From Gnetum montanum (lineage: Eukaryota > Streptophyta > Gnetopsida > Gnetales > Gnetaceae): a stretch of DNA of 30,391 nucleotides. Under the pieces are notes generated by a model. That model was not told the origin of the DNA. It saw only the letters and a program-made list of their open reading frames with translations, and ran no database searches. The translations under genes and the position numbers were made by a program. The stretch is taken from assembly GCA_015680685.1 (NCBI GenBank), contig MNCI01014373.1, positions 489,398 to 519,788 of the forward strand. Reading direction: 5' to 3'. This document shows positions 1-8,905 of this stretch, piece by piece. Each line of letters starts with the position of its first letter. Positions within the stretch are counted from its first letter, which is position 1.

Positions 1-1
1 T

Positions 2-2421
2 CGTATTAAGGGCGTTAAAGTAATTTTTGAATTATCACCTCAATTTTTTGCGGATTTGTTTGGCATGCCTACAAGTGGTGTAAAAATCATTATAGACAGG
101 ATGCATAAAGAAATTGACATGATCCGCGATTTAGAGGATTGGTTAGGGGTGACGAAGGGTGCCAAAGGATTCCCAATGCAGGGAAGAACGAAGGTTGAGG
201 AAGTCAATGAGCTTTACCCCCTATTTAGAGCGTATTTGTTTCCGAAGACTCTATCGCAAGTCAAGAGTCTCGGGGTTGAAGCAGTGCGAGTCATGCGCAC
301 TGTTCTAGAGGCTGGCGTGCGCTGCAACTGGGCCGAATTTTTATTATCAGGAATGACCAAAGAGATAGAGCGGCTGCGTTCGAACATAGAGGCGTAGTCC
401 CATTTTACCTTCGCTTTCTTTGCCAGCTATATTCGTCGCTTGGCCGAATTTTTGGTGGTTCGTGGGGAAAACAAATTTGTTTTGTGTGATAGGAACCAGT
501 TATCTCGCCCCTGGGTGAACCACTTATTCGACATAGCCAAGTCCCAAGATGCCCCCGAGGGGATTGATGAATCCCTTACGATCACCACAGGTGGATCGTC
601 TGGCCGCTCGCTTCACACATGCGACAGTATAGGGTTGGAACCTAATGAAATACCCTATACTGCAAAGAAGGCAGAGCGAGTGGTCAAGGAAACAATAGGC
701 AAAGCGAAATCCAAGTTGGGGAAGCGTGACAGCACGACTGAGGGGACTAGTGAGATTGAGCAGCCCAGAGTAAAGCGGATTTGATTTAAAATTCCTGGTA
801 AACTTCTTATTTTTATTTCACTTGTCTTACAAATAGTTTTAACGGTTACTAGTTGTATGCAACTGACTTCATTTGTTTTGTATTGAGCAGTCAAGAGACA
901 CGATTTGCGGACTATACCAGAGGATGAGGAGTTAATCGACCCGGCGGGAGAAACTGAATTGCTGGGGGAAGGAACTAGAGGTACCGAACCCCTAGATGAT
1001 CAAGTGGAGACTGCAGAAATGTTAAGCAGTTTTCTTAAAGGGGACCTTGAGCTTGGAGACCCTCCGACGCAGGAGGAGACCAGAGGGAACGGTATGTCTC
1101 TTTACTTAGTTGTGTAGCCTAATATATTCATGGATTACCTTATTGTGAATTTTTTGTTTGACTCAAAGGAGAGTGAGACCATCCCAGAGATAGAGTCAGA
1201 GATCCCCCCCGAAGTGCCTCCAAAGGTTAGCGCCTCACGCACTGATGGACCTTTTACTTGGATAGAAATGCCAAGTAAAAGGAATTTCATAGCTGGGGTG
1301 GCCGAAGAGGTTGTCGAGCGGATCGAAGGGATCAATCCTGACATAGGTATGGATGCATCCAAAGATTTTTACTATGTTAGAGTTTGATGCTCAATTCTGT
1401 TTGTTCTAACGTTTGTATTTTCCCTATGGACAGGTGCCCAACTGAGGTGGGATCCATCCGAACCTGTCAATATGGAGAGTTTGCCTACACTTTCCCCAGA
1501 AGTTGAACAAGTGCCCAGACCTATTTACGAAGAGGTAGCAGAGGGCTTCATTCACAATGCCAAAGCGGTATGGACGTGTAGGCGATCCATTGAACAATTG
1601 TGGCTCCAAATTCAGGCGAAAGAGAAGGAGAATTCTGAATTGTCAACGGAACGTGACGATCTGAAGGCCCGATATGAGTTCGTCGTAGCTAAATTAAGCA
1701 ATGATCGCTCTTGGCGGACCTTCGAGGTCACGTATACAAGGTATTGGAACCTACTCAATTGCCATGCGGGGCTGATACGGAGACTAGGGGAGCGCAGGGC
1801 CCAAATTGATTTGCTGAACACCAAATGCCAAGATTGGAAGGCTTTCGCCTCCAAAGTACGCAAATGGGGGCAAGACGAGAAGAACCACAAGCACCAGTAC
1901 AAGAAGTTGCTAAAAGAAGTGTCTATTGAGAAGCGACAGTTAGAAATGTTTGTGGAGGATCTTGGTCTGCGCTCTGCCTTTGACACATTCGCCCAAAACA
2001 CAATTGTAGAGATGGAATCTCCTAAACGGTGGATAACGACAGCCTCTGGGGAGGTGTCGGTGGGAGAATTCCCTTTGAAACGTCCCACCTGGTCGGATGT
2101 TGACAAGGGAAAGGCTTTGGCAGATATTGATTTGGGTCTCGATGGGACAGACTAGGCAAGTTTTTCTGAAGAGGAAATCCTGCGGCGACTTGAATTCGGC
2201 TTGGGGGGACCTCCTATGGTAAGCGTTTTGTCTTTTTGGAGTTAATTGATTGACTAATGTTTGAAATTTTGACATTCGCTCATTTTTTGTGTTGATTATT
2301 TCGTCTTTGGTCTTTTCAGGATGAAGGTGGGGATGAGACTGGAGAAGCTGGCCCCAGTGGAGCAGGGGCCTCTGATGCTGGTGGGTCCAAGGAGGACGAT
2401 CCTCATGCCCCAGATGTTTAG
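2..2421 (+). pseudogene. Five-exon gene antisense to the G1 retrotransposon (additional-ORF-like), decayed
   Basis: Coding-like sequence runs from the left edge in one frame. Predicted exons: start-797, 891-1091, 1169-1346, 1434-2218, 2320-2421; introns of 93, 77, 87 and 101 bp all begin GT and end AG, and the 3' sites are pyrimidine-rich (for example TTTTCAG at 2319). Joining keeps the frame at introns 1, 3 and 4; intron 2 leaves an offset, so one indel is likely. Internal stops lie at 395 (TAG), 782 (TGA) and 2153 (TAG), each explicable as one transition. The protein has an N-terminal Leu/Val-rich alpha-helical domain, acidic Pro/Glu linkers (exons 2 and 3), a charged Lys/Glu/Arg region likely to form coiled coil (1600-1960) and a Gly/Asp-rich acidic tail ending at 2419-2421. 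I do not recognise a catalytic motif. It converges tail-to-tail with the gag-protease gene, the position in which Tat-lineage elements carry antisense extra ORFs (often annotated as putative gypsy-type transposon proteins). Family assignment is inference; a neighbouring host gene is the alternative. Confidence 0.6.
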
Positions 2422-2649
2422 CATATTAGCATTTTTCATTTTTTGATTCAAACTTATACTGAAACTGTAACTTGAAAATTATGAAATGAACAGAGACGGT
2501 TGATTGTATGTAATAACATATATATATATATATATTTGTTGTTGATTTTGGGTTTAACATGCCATAGAAATGTAAAATATTTTGGTTTGTTTTCTGTTTT
2601 AAGTGTAATACAAGAAGCGATTATAAAAGTAGAACGAAAAGCAAGTACT
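2422..2649. other. AT-rich convergent intergenic region
   Basis: AT-rich sequence follows the antisense gene's stop. It contains a short AT dinucleotide run (2518-2536) and several TAATA/AATAAA-like tracts that could serve polyadenylation on the plus strand. No coding signal is seen. Confidence 0.6.
2518..2536. repeat. (AT)n microsatellite
   Basis: About nine uninterrupted AT dinucleotides lie 97 bp downstream of the antisense gene's stop codon. Confidence 0.9.
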
Positions 2650-2735
2650 AGTTTATGGCCATTTCGGGCCCCATGCGTAGTTTATGGCCATTTCGGCCCC
2701 ATGCGTAGTTTATGGCCATTTCCAGCCCCATGCGT
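2650..2735. repeat. Three tandem copies of a 28-29 bp unit
   Basis: Units 2650-2678, 2679-2706 and 2707-2735 start AGTTTATGGCCATTTC and end CCCCATGCGT, with few differences. They lie in the non-coding 3' region of G1 between its protease stop and the antisense gene. Tandem arrays in the hypervariable 3' region are a known habit of Tat/Ogre-type elements. Confidence 0.9.
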
Positions 2736-2799
2736 AATCGAGGGATGTTTTGGAGGACGCGGATAGATTTCTCGGCTAACCGATCATTGCTGATCATGG

Positions 2800-2963
2800 C
2801 TAGTTTTATGTCATTGCGGACATGATAGTTTAGTGTCATTTCGGACCGGGAGTGGCATTTAGTTGTTTTTCCTGTTTTATCGTAGTTTAGTGTCGTTTCG
2901 GACTTGTTATATTTTAACGTCATTTCGGACATTTTGTATTTTAACGTCATTTCGGACTAAGAG
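2800..2963. repeat. Degenerate tandem array with GTCATTTCGGAC core
   Basis: Five or more spaced copies of the core GTCATTTCGGAC (variants GTCATTGCGGAC and GTCGTTTCGGAC) each follow a TAGTTTA or TATTTTAA block, with a period of roughly 25-30 bp and some interruption. The shared CATTTCGG suggests common origin with the 2650-2735 array. The minus-strand reading frame across it (M-T-L-K-Y repeats) is a by-product of the repeat. Confidence 0.8.
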
Positions 2964-2971
2964 TGGTAGTA

Positions 2972-4351
2972 TCATTTCAGTAATTTTTTGATTTTTTTCG
3001 TTTTAATGTTAGACGATGTTTCAATAGGTATGATCCGGTATTCAGCGTCTCCTTCGCTGATTATGTTAAAAGGTAATTCAGCCCATGGGACTTCTGATGG
3101 AATGTCTTTTGTGTTAGCGTTTTCAGACATTCCAGTGTCCGTAGAGAGCTCTATATTAGCTTCTACTTGAGGAAGTACAGGCGTTTCTGTTTGAGGAGGC
3201 CCTTGTTCCATGTCGAAAGATTTACTGCTTATCGATGGTTGTGGATTCTCATTATTTTCGCTAGGTTTTTCAAGTTCGACTTTCGAGCCTTGGTCCATGT
3301 CCATATGCGATGAGATAATAGGAGTAGCTGCCTCACCGTGTATGACGATTTCTCCGCCTTCATAAGGCAGGTGAATTTCCTGATGTACGGGGAAAGAGAC
3401 AGCTCTTAGTTGGGCTAGCCAAGGTCTTCCCAAGATTAGGTTGAACCCTGGCATCTCATCCACTACTAGGAAATCAGCAGACGTTGGGAATTGATCTCCC
3501 GCTATGAAGTTTAAGGCTATTGTACCTTTCACTATTACGCGTGACCCACTGAATGACCTTAAACATGTAGTCGTGGTTGGTTTGAGTACTTCAGTAAGTC
3601 CTAGTTGTTCAATGATATGGTACGGCACAATGTTTGTTGCAGCTCCATCATCTACATGGACCCTATGGATTTTAAACTGATTTATACAGATTGTTATAAA
3701 CATGGGGGCTGTTGTTATCTCCCCTATTTTTTTATCCACCTTGATGTTGTCATCATGAAAACTTAGAAGCTTAGGAGTAGTGCCGCGAGGTGAGAACATC
3801 ACCGCATGGATGGAAGGTTCGTTAGGGGGTAAGTCCTCGCTTACCGGGATTGACGTTAACATGCGTACTAGAGCTTCCCGATGTGTTTGAGATGTTAGGA
3901 CTAAATCATACAAGCTCAATGAAGTGTTCTTTTTTTTTAATGCTTGAGTGACTTGTGTCAAGGCGGCTACGAAGTTTTCACTGTTGGGGGTGTTTCTATC
4001 GGTGCTGACTGGGTCCATCGGACCCAATAGTTTTATCTCTCATTTTGTTGGCTTTTCAGTTTTCGGAGCTGTCGTTTTAGATGATTCATGTCTTTCAGAT
4101 GACTCACCTTCATTGCCTGTGCCCGGCTAATCATTAGATGATGTCATGGGTACAGAGTTTAGGGGAGTGGGCTTAGGTGCCCCTAGAGTTAGCCGTTGGC
4201 GCTCTTTCTCCAAACGTTCTCGCGTAAGCCTATCTGCCAGGCGTTCTCGTGTGTCACGCGGAGGTAGAGTTGACCTCGGAGTCTGGGATTGCCTAGGAAC
4301 CTTTACGACGTAGGGAGCTGGACGGGGCTGTGCGTACGATTGGGCAGGAGT
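2972..4351 (-). pseudogene. G1 gag-protease polyprotein, C-terminal part with retropepsin-like aspartic protease
   Basis: This is the last part of a minus-strand polyprotein in the same frame as the upstream gag. The open segment 4027-2972 (351 codons) holds a retropepsin fold: catalytic-site motif VDDGAATNIVP at residues 125-135 (the D-D-G version of D-S/T-G) and the hydrophobic-hydrophobic-G motif LILGRPWL at 197-204. The upstream part, 4350-4028, is coding-like, rich in Arg/Glu, with in-frame stops near 4131 and 4041. Retropepsins cut the Gag/Pol polyprotein inside the virus-like particle. After the protease comes a short acidic/Ser-rich stretch and a Lys-rich tail, then a stop at 2972; no RT follows. 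Decayed but with the protease domain open. Confidence 0.85.
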
Positions 4352-5230
4352 TTACGCAGGTAGCCTGACGACGTACGAGGTTGGTCTTGGCGGAGGGTGA
4401 GCCTCTGTCGTTGCAACGGCAGGTGATACTCGGACCACGAAAGGGGTAGGCCGAGCGTAAGGAATTGGTGTACCTGCAAGGTCAGCCTGAAGGATGCGCA
4501 CTACGTATGGTTGTTGGCGTGTCATGACGTTAGAGGTAGGCATGGTGGAGGGCACTCGGATTACGAATGGCCGCTGCGGGTTGTGAGGTGATTGAGGTGC
4601 AGAGTTAGCGGGGGGAATCTGAACCACGAATGGTTTGTTAGATGTTCGTTGTTTGTTTTCGGGGTAGACGGTGTTGATGTGGGGTGCGCTGGAGTCATCA
4701 TCACAATAGATTGAGGTAATTACGTACGGTGTCTCTTTAGAGTTCAGGGGGTCTTTATACACCCCCATGGTCTGGTTTTGGGGTTGGACGGGGTTAGCCC
4801 CGTCGAAGATGATCTTGTCATCATCAATCATCCTCTGGATGTCCTGCTTCAGGGTGAAGCAGTAATCCGTTCCATGTCCGTTGCGTTGGTGATAGTCGCA
4901 GAAGCGATCCATCCTGAATCCTTTGGGCACGGGCGGCTCATCCGATGTTGCCAAGCTTGGGTTCTGTACGAGTTGACAGAACCGGTCATATCTTTGGATA
5001 GCCGCTGGGGACAATTTCTTATGTTGCATCAATCCAGCCTTTAAAAGTTGATCAAAGAGCTGGGGTGGCTTCATCGGTAAAGGCGTGTACTGAGAGGGTT
5101 CCTTCCTCTCGAAGTTACGAGTACGGTTCGTCGAGTTTTGTGATGACGATTCCGGGGCTGTTGTGGGAGCGGGCTGATAGTAGTTAGTGGGGGCAACAGG
5201 TGGTTTGTATTGATGCGTAGTGTTTGTTTG
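4352..5230 (-). pseudogene. G1 gag, nucleocapsid-like zinc motif and PFVVRVP-type repeats
   Basis: Continues the gag frame after a TAG near 5231 and ends at a TAA (4352), both explicable as CAG/CAA with one C-to-T change. In the open segment 5074-4352 a Cys-X2-His-X4-His-X4-Cys motif (CDYHQRNGHGTDYC, residues 59-72) matches the compact zinc-binding element of Tat-type gags, followed by the usual LK-x2-I helix. The next 150 residues are Pro-rich and contain repeated P-[FY]-V-[VI]-[RQK]-[VIL] motifs with 20-30 residue spacers; another copy follows the 4352 stop (about 4300). A role in RNA binding fits the zinc motif; the role of the repeats is unknown to me. Confidence 0.8.
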
Positions 5231-6430
5231 CTATGCCCCCGCTATCACTGCTACAGTTGCCTTGGCCTTTTCTTTGTCTTTCTTAGTGTGTTGGTTTCTA
5301 AAAGTTTGGTACGCAGGGTCGTTGCTGTTTTGAGCAGCCTCCTCTATGTTTTTGATTTGTTCAAATGCTTGGTTCAGATTGTGCGCATTGAGGTAATACA
5401 GTTTGGACTTGAAGAAGTCATTGACAGCCCCTTTCAGTATCGTGAGCAGATAGGTTTGAGAGATTGGGTCGTGCAACTCGTTAAGAGCTGCGCTCCATCT
5501 CTGAATGAATTTCTGCACTGGCTCGAGTGGTGCCTGCTTGATCTTCATGAGGCTGTCTAGTGTCGCTTCGGGTTTCAGGTTATACTTGAACCTGGTCACG
5601 AACTGGTGTAGAAGATCGTCTAGGGAAAGGATGGAATTCCTGGGCAAGGCCCGGTACCAGTCAAGTGCCCTTCCTGCGAGGGACATGGGGAATACTCGTA
5701 GTATTGAGTGGGGCCATGCCTGGAGGAGTGCGCACTCTAATCTGAACATGATGAGGTGGGTGTTGGGGTCTGTCTCCCAGTTATACTTAGTCAGCGTTGG
5801 GAGGGGGACACCCTTGGGCAAAGTCAATGGCGGGACAGAGGAGCTAATAGGGTCATCATTGTAGAAATCTACTACTCTCAGCTCTCCATCAGCGATGGTT
5901 TTGAGGCGTTTTACCTCATCTATCAATTCTTGCATCAATTTTTTAGCGTCCGCCCAATCTTGGGCGCTCGGTGAAGCTAGAGGCTGGGGGTGCGAGGCCG
6001 CATACCAGCTAGATTACTGGGTTGCGGGTTGAAAAGCTGAAGGCTGGGTGATCGGCGGTTGTGCCTGTGGGTAGTTAACGGTGGGCGGTGCTAAGGCTGA
6101 GATGTTAAGAGGAAGATATTGTGGTTGTTGTTGTTGCTGTAGCTGAGGCTGTGCTTGAGGAGCAGTGATCGGGGGGATCGCGTGGGGCGAGATGTGATGG
6201 TGAGGAATTTGATACGATGGCGCCCCCCTTGCTGGCCATTGTCCCACTACGTTGTATGTGGGGACTCCTTGTTGGGTTGGGGCTGCTTGTGGAGCTACAT
6301 GTGTCTGGATATGGGGTATAAAGTGAGCTGATGTAGACGCGGGGATCACATGCGGCATCCCGATCATGCGAGGTGGGAACGTTGGACCCATGCCATCATG
6401 AGGAGGCGGTGCTTGTGAGATGCGCCCGCA
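5231..6430 (-). pseudogene. G1 gag, Pro/Gln-rich linker and capsid (retrotransposon gag domain)
   Basis: One minus-strand frame from about 6430 to 5231, with a stop at 6014 (TAA). The first half is low-complexity Pro/Gln/Ala, including a short poly-Gln run near 6120. The second half (6011-5231, uninterrupted) carries the plant retrotransposon gag domain: KYNWETDPNTHL, the core RVFPMSLAGRALDWYRALP and a following LLHQFVTRFKYN helix, ending in a Lys-rich stretch. This domain assembles the virus-like particle. The order of linker, capsid, zinc motif and protease is that of Tat-lineage Gag-Pro. Confidence 0.85.
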
Positions 6431-7062
6431 GCTGCATTAGGGGCGACTATTAGAGGGAAGGTGTGAGGTTGAGGATCGCTCAGGAGCGGAATATGCCCGA
6501 GCGCTGGTGTTTCCGGTGGTGGCATCTGAACTTGGGCGAGTCTAGCGTGTTGTACGGACAGGGCTTCCCCTGTTCCAGGATGGAAGATGGGGTTCATCTG
6601 TGCTTGGGGGCTCAAGGTGTGGTATGAGTCTCCCTGCTCAGATTGGGCAGCGAACTTGTCTTCTTCCTCTGGCTGAGGCCCTAACGCGGGTTGGTCCAAT
6701 GACTGGCTCCTGTGTAGAAGGAGCTGAGTAAAAAGCTCCGAGAATTATTCTGGAACGGGGATTACGTCATATGGGGAAAGGATGAATTCGTGTCCCCCCC
6801 TGTAAAAGAGTTCGAATTGTCTCTTTACTTCGATTTCAACCCGATCTACCTCCAGGCCGGCTTGCATCTTAATGCAGGTGAAGTTATACTCGTCTTGGAT
6901 TATAACGTTAGCGGCAGGGTCTCTCCCTTGCAACCTCAACGACCGACAGGGCCCCATTGTGGATTGCCCTCCCAAATGTTGTGTGATAGATTGCTGGGCA
7001 GCTGTTGTGTCTGAGATGTTAATGTTCTGGGTAGTAGCGGCGGTGATGTTTATGGGATTCAT
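6364..7062 (-). pseudogene. G1 gag, N-terminal region
   Basis: The first ATG of the gag reading frame is at 7062, preceded by stops and the repeat-rich leader. The frame runs to 6364 with one TAA at 6745. It is offset from the downstream gag frame; the overlap between about 6430 and 6364 shows where one indel breaks the gene, because the downstream frame upstream of about 6430 is not coding-like. Composition is polar, Gln/Thr/Pro-rich, with no recognised domain, as usual for gag N-termini. Assignment to gag rests on position and continuity. Confidence 0.65.
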
Positions 7063-7369
7063 GATGATAGACGGTTTGAGTGTGCGAGATTGATGTACTG
7101 GATAACATAGTGTATGCGACTGGCGTAGATGAATCTACAGGGTAAGTATGCAGCGTAAACGCTGGCGTAAGTATGCAGCGTAAACGTCGGCGTAAGTGTG
7201 CAGCGTAAACGCTGGCGTAAGTGTGTAGTGTATACGCTAGGGTTTATGTGCAGCGTATACGCTGAAGAATCGAAAGCGTAGATGCTGAGAGTCGAGGGTT
7301 TAAACAGGGCAGCGAAAACGCTGATGAGCGTAGATGCTGAGGAGCGTGCAATCAAACTGTTTAAGCGGA
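7063..7369 (-). other. G1 5' leader (primer-binding site to gag)
   Basis: Untranslated leader on the minus strand, filled with variants of AGCGTAAACGCT and AGCGTATACGCT, including the 25-bp array at 7146-7268. The G2 leader (8608-8886) is recognisably similar next to its own primer-binding site. Confidence 0.7.
7146..7268. repeat. 25-bp tandem array, about five units
   Basis: Units start at 7146, 7171, 7196, 7221 and 7246 with exact 25-bp period (first unit begins GTATGCAGCGTAAACGCTGG); the last two units are more diverged and carry GTATAC in place of GTAAAC. It lies in the G1 leader, so it would be at the 5' end of the genomic RNA. Confidence 0.9.
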
Positions 7370-7388
7370 GGCCCTCCTTCTAGCGCCA
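7370..7388 (-). other. G1 primer-binding site (candidate)
   Basis: Minus strand TGGCGCTAGAAGGAGGGCC begins a few bases after the LTR end and is identical at 8905-8887 in G2. Starting with TGG (complement of tRNA CCA) and lying between LTR and leader, it fits a primer-binding site. I cannot name the priming tRNA with confidence. Confidence 0.75.
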
Positions 7389-7599
7389 GTTTCTGTACTG
7401 CCTGAAATCGTCGGTCCCCGACTGGAAGGGGAAACAGAGACCGCGGGATCGCAAGACGAGCACAGATGACCCTACCTTCGCCTGAGGGCGTGCTGGAATG
7501 CACGAAGGTAGGGTACCTTGGGTGGTCCGCACGCGGATCAGACAAGGATTTCCCCGAGCGCCACCGAAGTGTTATACGCTGGGTTATGTGTAAACGGAG

Positions 7600-7830
7600 C
7601 GTAAACAGTGAAACAGACGCAGACAGAGCGTAAGCGTAAAGGGGCGTAAACAGCGTAAACAAATATAGGCCCAGCGTAAGCGTATACAGGCGTGAACAAT
7701 GTGAACAGCGTAAACAAGTGTAAAGAGCGTAAGCAAATGTAAACAGCATAAGCAGTGCGGGCGTATACGGACGCAAACGGAGCGTGAACGTAAACAGGTG
7801 TAAACGAAGCGTGGGCCAAATTAACGTAAA
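7600..7830. repeat. AGCGTAAAC-type short repeats inside the G1 LTR
   Basis: Many imperfect copies of (A)GCGTAA(A/G)C and GTGTAAAC occur in tandem. The corresponding place in LTR G2 (about 9110-9160) is much shorter, so this is a local expansion in G1's LTR. Several hydrophobic minus-strand frames here are repeat artefacts. Confidence 0.8.
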
Positions 7831-8115
7831 ACTGTAAAAGAACTTGCAATAAACGTAAATAGTGGATTATAGAGTCAAAATGTTGTGCATCGGTCTAACG
7901 CAGTCGTGTAGGGACACAAGGCAGACGTAAAGCCCCGGTGGATGCAGGGATGCAGCTGGTTGGAACGGTAGGCGGAGCACGGATTGTGCTCGGTGTACAG
8001 AACTTTCAGCGTAAGCGTAAGCGTAAAGGGGTTTCTGGGCACTTGTTTGCAGCGTAATTGCTCTAGGTCTGCTCTGGTAAATTTTTGCCGACCTCGAATT
8101 TACGAAAAACTGGGC

Positions 8116-8123
8116 TATTTATA
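8116..8123 (-). promoter_or_regulatory. TATA box of the G1 LTR
   Basis: Minus strand TATAAATA within CCCCTATAAATAGCCC, correctly placed for transcription toward the primer-binding site and gag. Confidence 0.75.
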
Positions 8124-8198
8124 GGGGTAGGGTTACCGGGAAAATCGGACTGGGAGACACGTGGCGTATAGACCGGGCATTTACAATTTAGAAACATG

Positions 8199-8460
8199 GT
8201 ATACGCTGGGCGTATACGCTACAACAGGCCGGCGTATATGCCTATACGCCGGGCGTATACGCCGGTCGTGGACTTGGATGGATGCTGGCGTATACGCTGA
8301 GGCGTATACGCTGATGGATGCTAGACGTTGACTTGCTTCAATTCTTGCTCCCATTGCACCTGCTGAGCATGCGTGTGAGGCGTGTATGTTGAGCATCGGG
8401 CGTAGACGCCGGCACAACACTTGGTTTAAAACCGGGCATATACGCTGGGTGTATACACTG
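8199..8460. repeat. GCGTATACGC palindrome cluster in G1 U3
   Basis: Exact copies of the self-complementary 10-mer GCGTATACGC lie at 8210, 8253, 8288 and 8302, with one-mismatch variants before and after (for example at 8231 and 8400-8460). The cluster sits immediately upstream of the minus-strand TATA box. Confidence 0.9.
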
Positions 8461-8607
8461 GCACAACACTTAGTAAAAACCAGGTGTTTCGATTCTCAAA
8501 ATTTCCCTGTGTGTCTTAAAATGTAGCCAAAGTCATCTGTGGGTCACGGGGATCTGCTTCTTGTCAGACAAATGCTAAACTCAAAAATTTTTGTGGTGTT
8601 TCACACA

Positions 8608-8886
8608 GTATGAAATGGGCTCAGCGTAAAAGTCGACTCCGGCGTAAAGACAGGGACGTAAAACAGGTTGCAGCGTTAACAATAGAGTGTAAAACAACTA
8701 AACATAAAACAAAAATGTAGAATAGGTTTTTAAGAACGTAAACGCTGTGCAGCGTATACGTTGACAATCGCGGGTTGGGTTTTCGCATCGGACAGCGTAA
8801 ACGCTAGGGAAGTTGGGGCAGCGTACAGCTAGCGGCGTAGACGCTTAACAACTTATACGTTGGGAGTTGCGGGTAATTTTTAAGGA
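8608..8886 (-). mobile_element. G2 5' leader fragment
   Basis: Repeat-rich sequence resembling the G1 leader (AGCGTATACG, AGCGTAAACGCT, GGCGTAGACGCT) follows primer-binding site 2. It is cut off by the G1 LTR, so G1 appears to have inserted in the same orientation into G2's leader. Confidence 0.6.
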
Positions 8887-8905
8887 GGCCCTCCTTCTAG
8901 CGCCA
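8887..8905 (-). other. G2 primer-binding site (candidate)
   Basis: Identical 19-mer to that of G1 (minus strand TGGCGCTAGAAGGAGGGCC), again directly next to an LTR end. Its exact conservation while the LTRs have diverged supports its function. Confidence 0.75.

Larger units (their letters stand above)
7394..8607 (-). mobile_element. G1 5' LTR (Tat-like Ty3/Gypsy), edges approximate
   Basis: The lower edge is placed at the TACA next to the primer-binding site. The upper edge is placed at minus-strand TGTGTGAAACACC near 8607, where G2-leader-like sequence begins. Homology with LTR G2 is clear over 7389-7580 and 7787-7990 (for example the shared GCACGCGGATCAGACAAGG), around the TATA region and at ACTTGCTTCAAT (8329 and 9758). 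It contains a TATA box, palindromic U3 motifs and an AGCGTAAAC-rich expansion. The 3' LTR partner is outside the window to the left. Edges are not confirmed by a target-site duplication. Confidence 0.75.

Noticed and set aside
1612-2275. Minus-strand ORFs opposite exon 4
   Set aside because: Shadows of the plus-strand exon, which has consistent frame, splice sites and coding composition.
2-2421. Ordinary single-copy host gene
   Set aside because: Not excluded, but its convergent position beside gag-protease and 3'-type tandem repeats, without an LTR between, fits an element-borne antisense gene better.
7146-7268. Possible CRISPR-like array
   Set aside because: Units are contiguous 25-bp tandem repeats without unique spacers, inside a plant retrotransposon leader.
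7059-7849. Minus-strand ORFs rich in Tyr, Ala, Thr and Leu
   Set aside because: They arise from translating the GCGTAAAC/GCGTATAC repeats of LTR and leader; several overlapping frames look alike and none matches a known domain.
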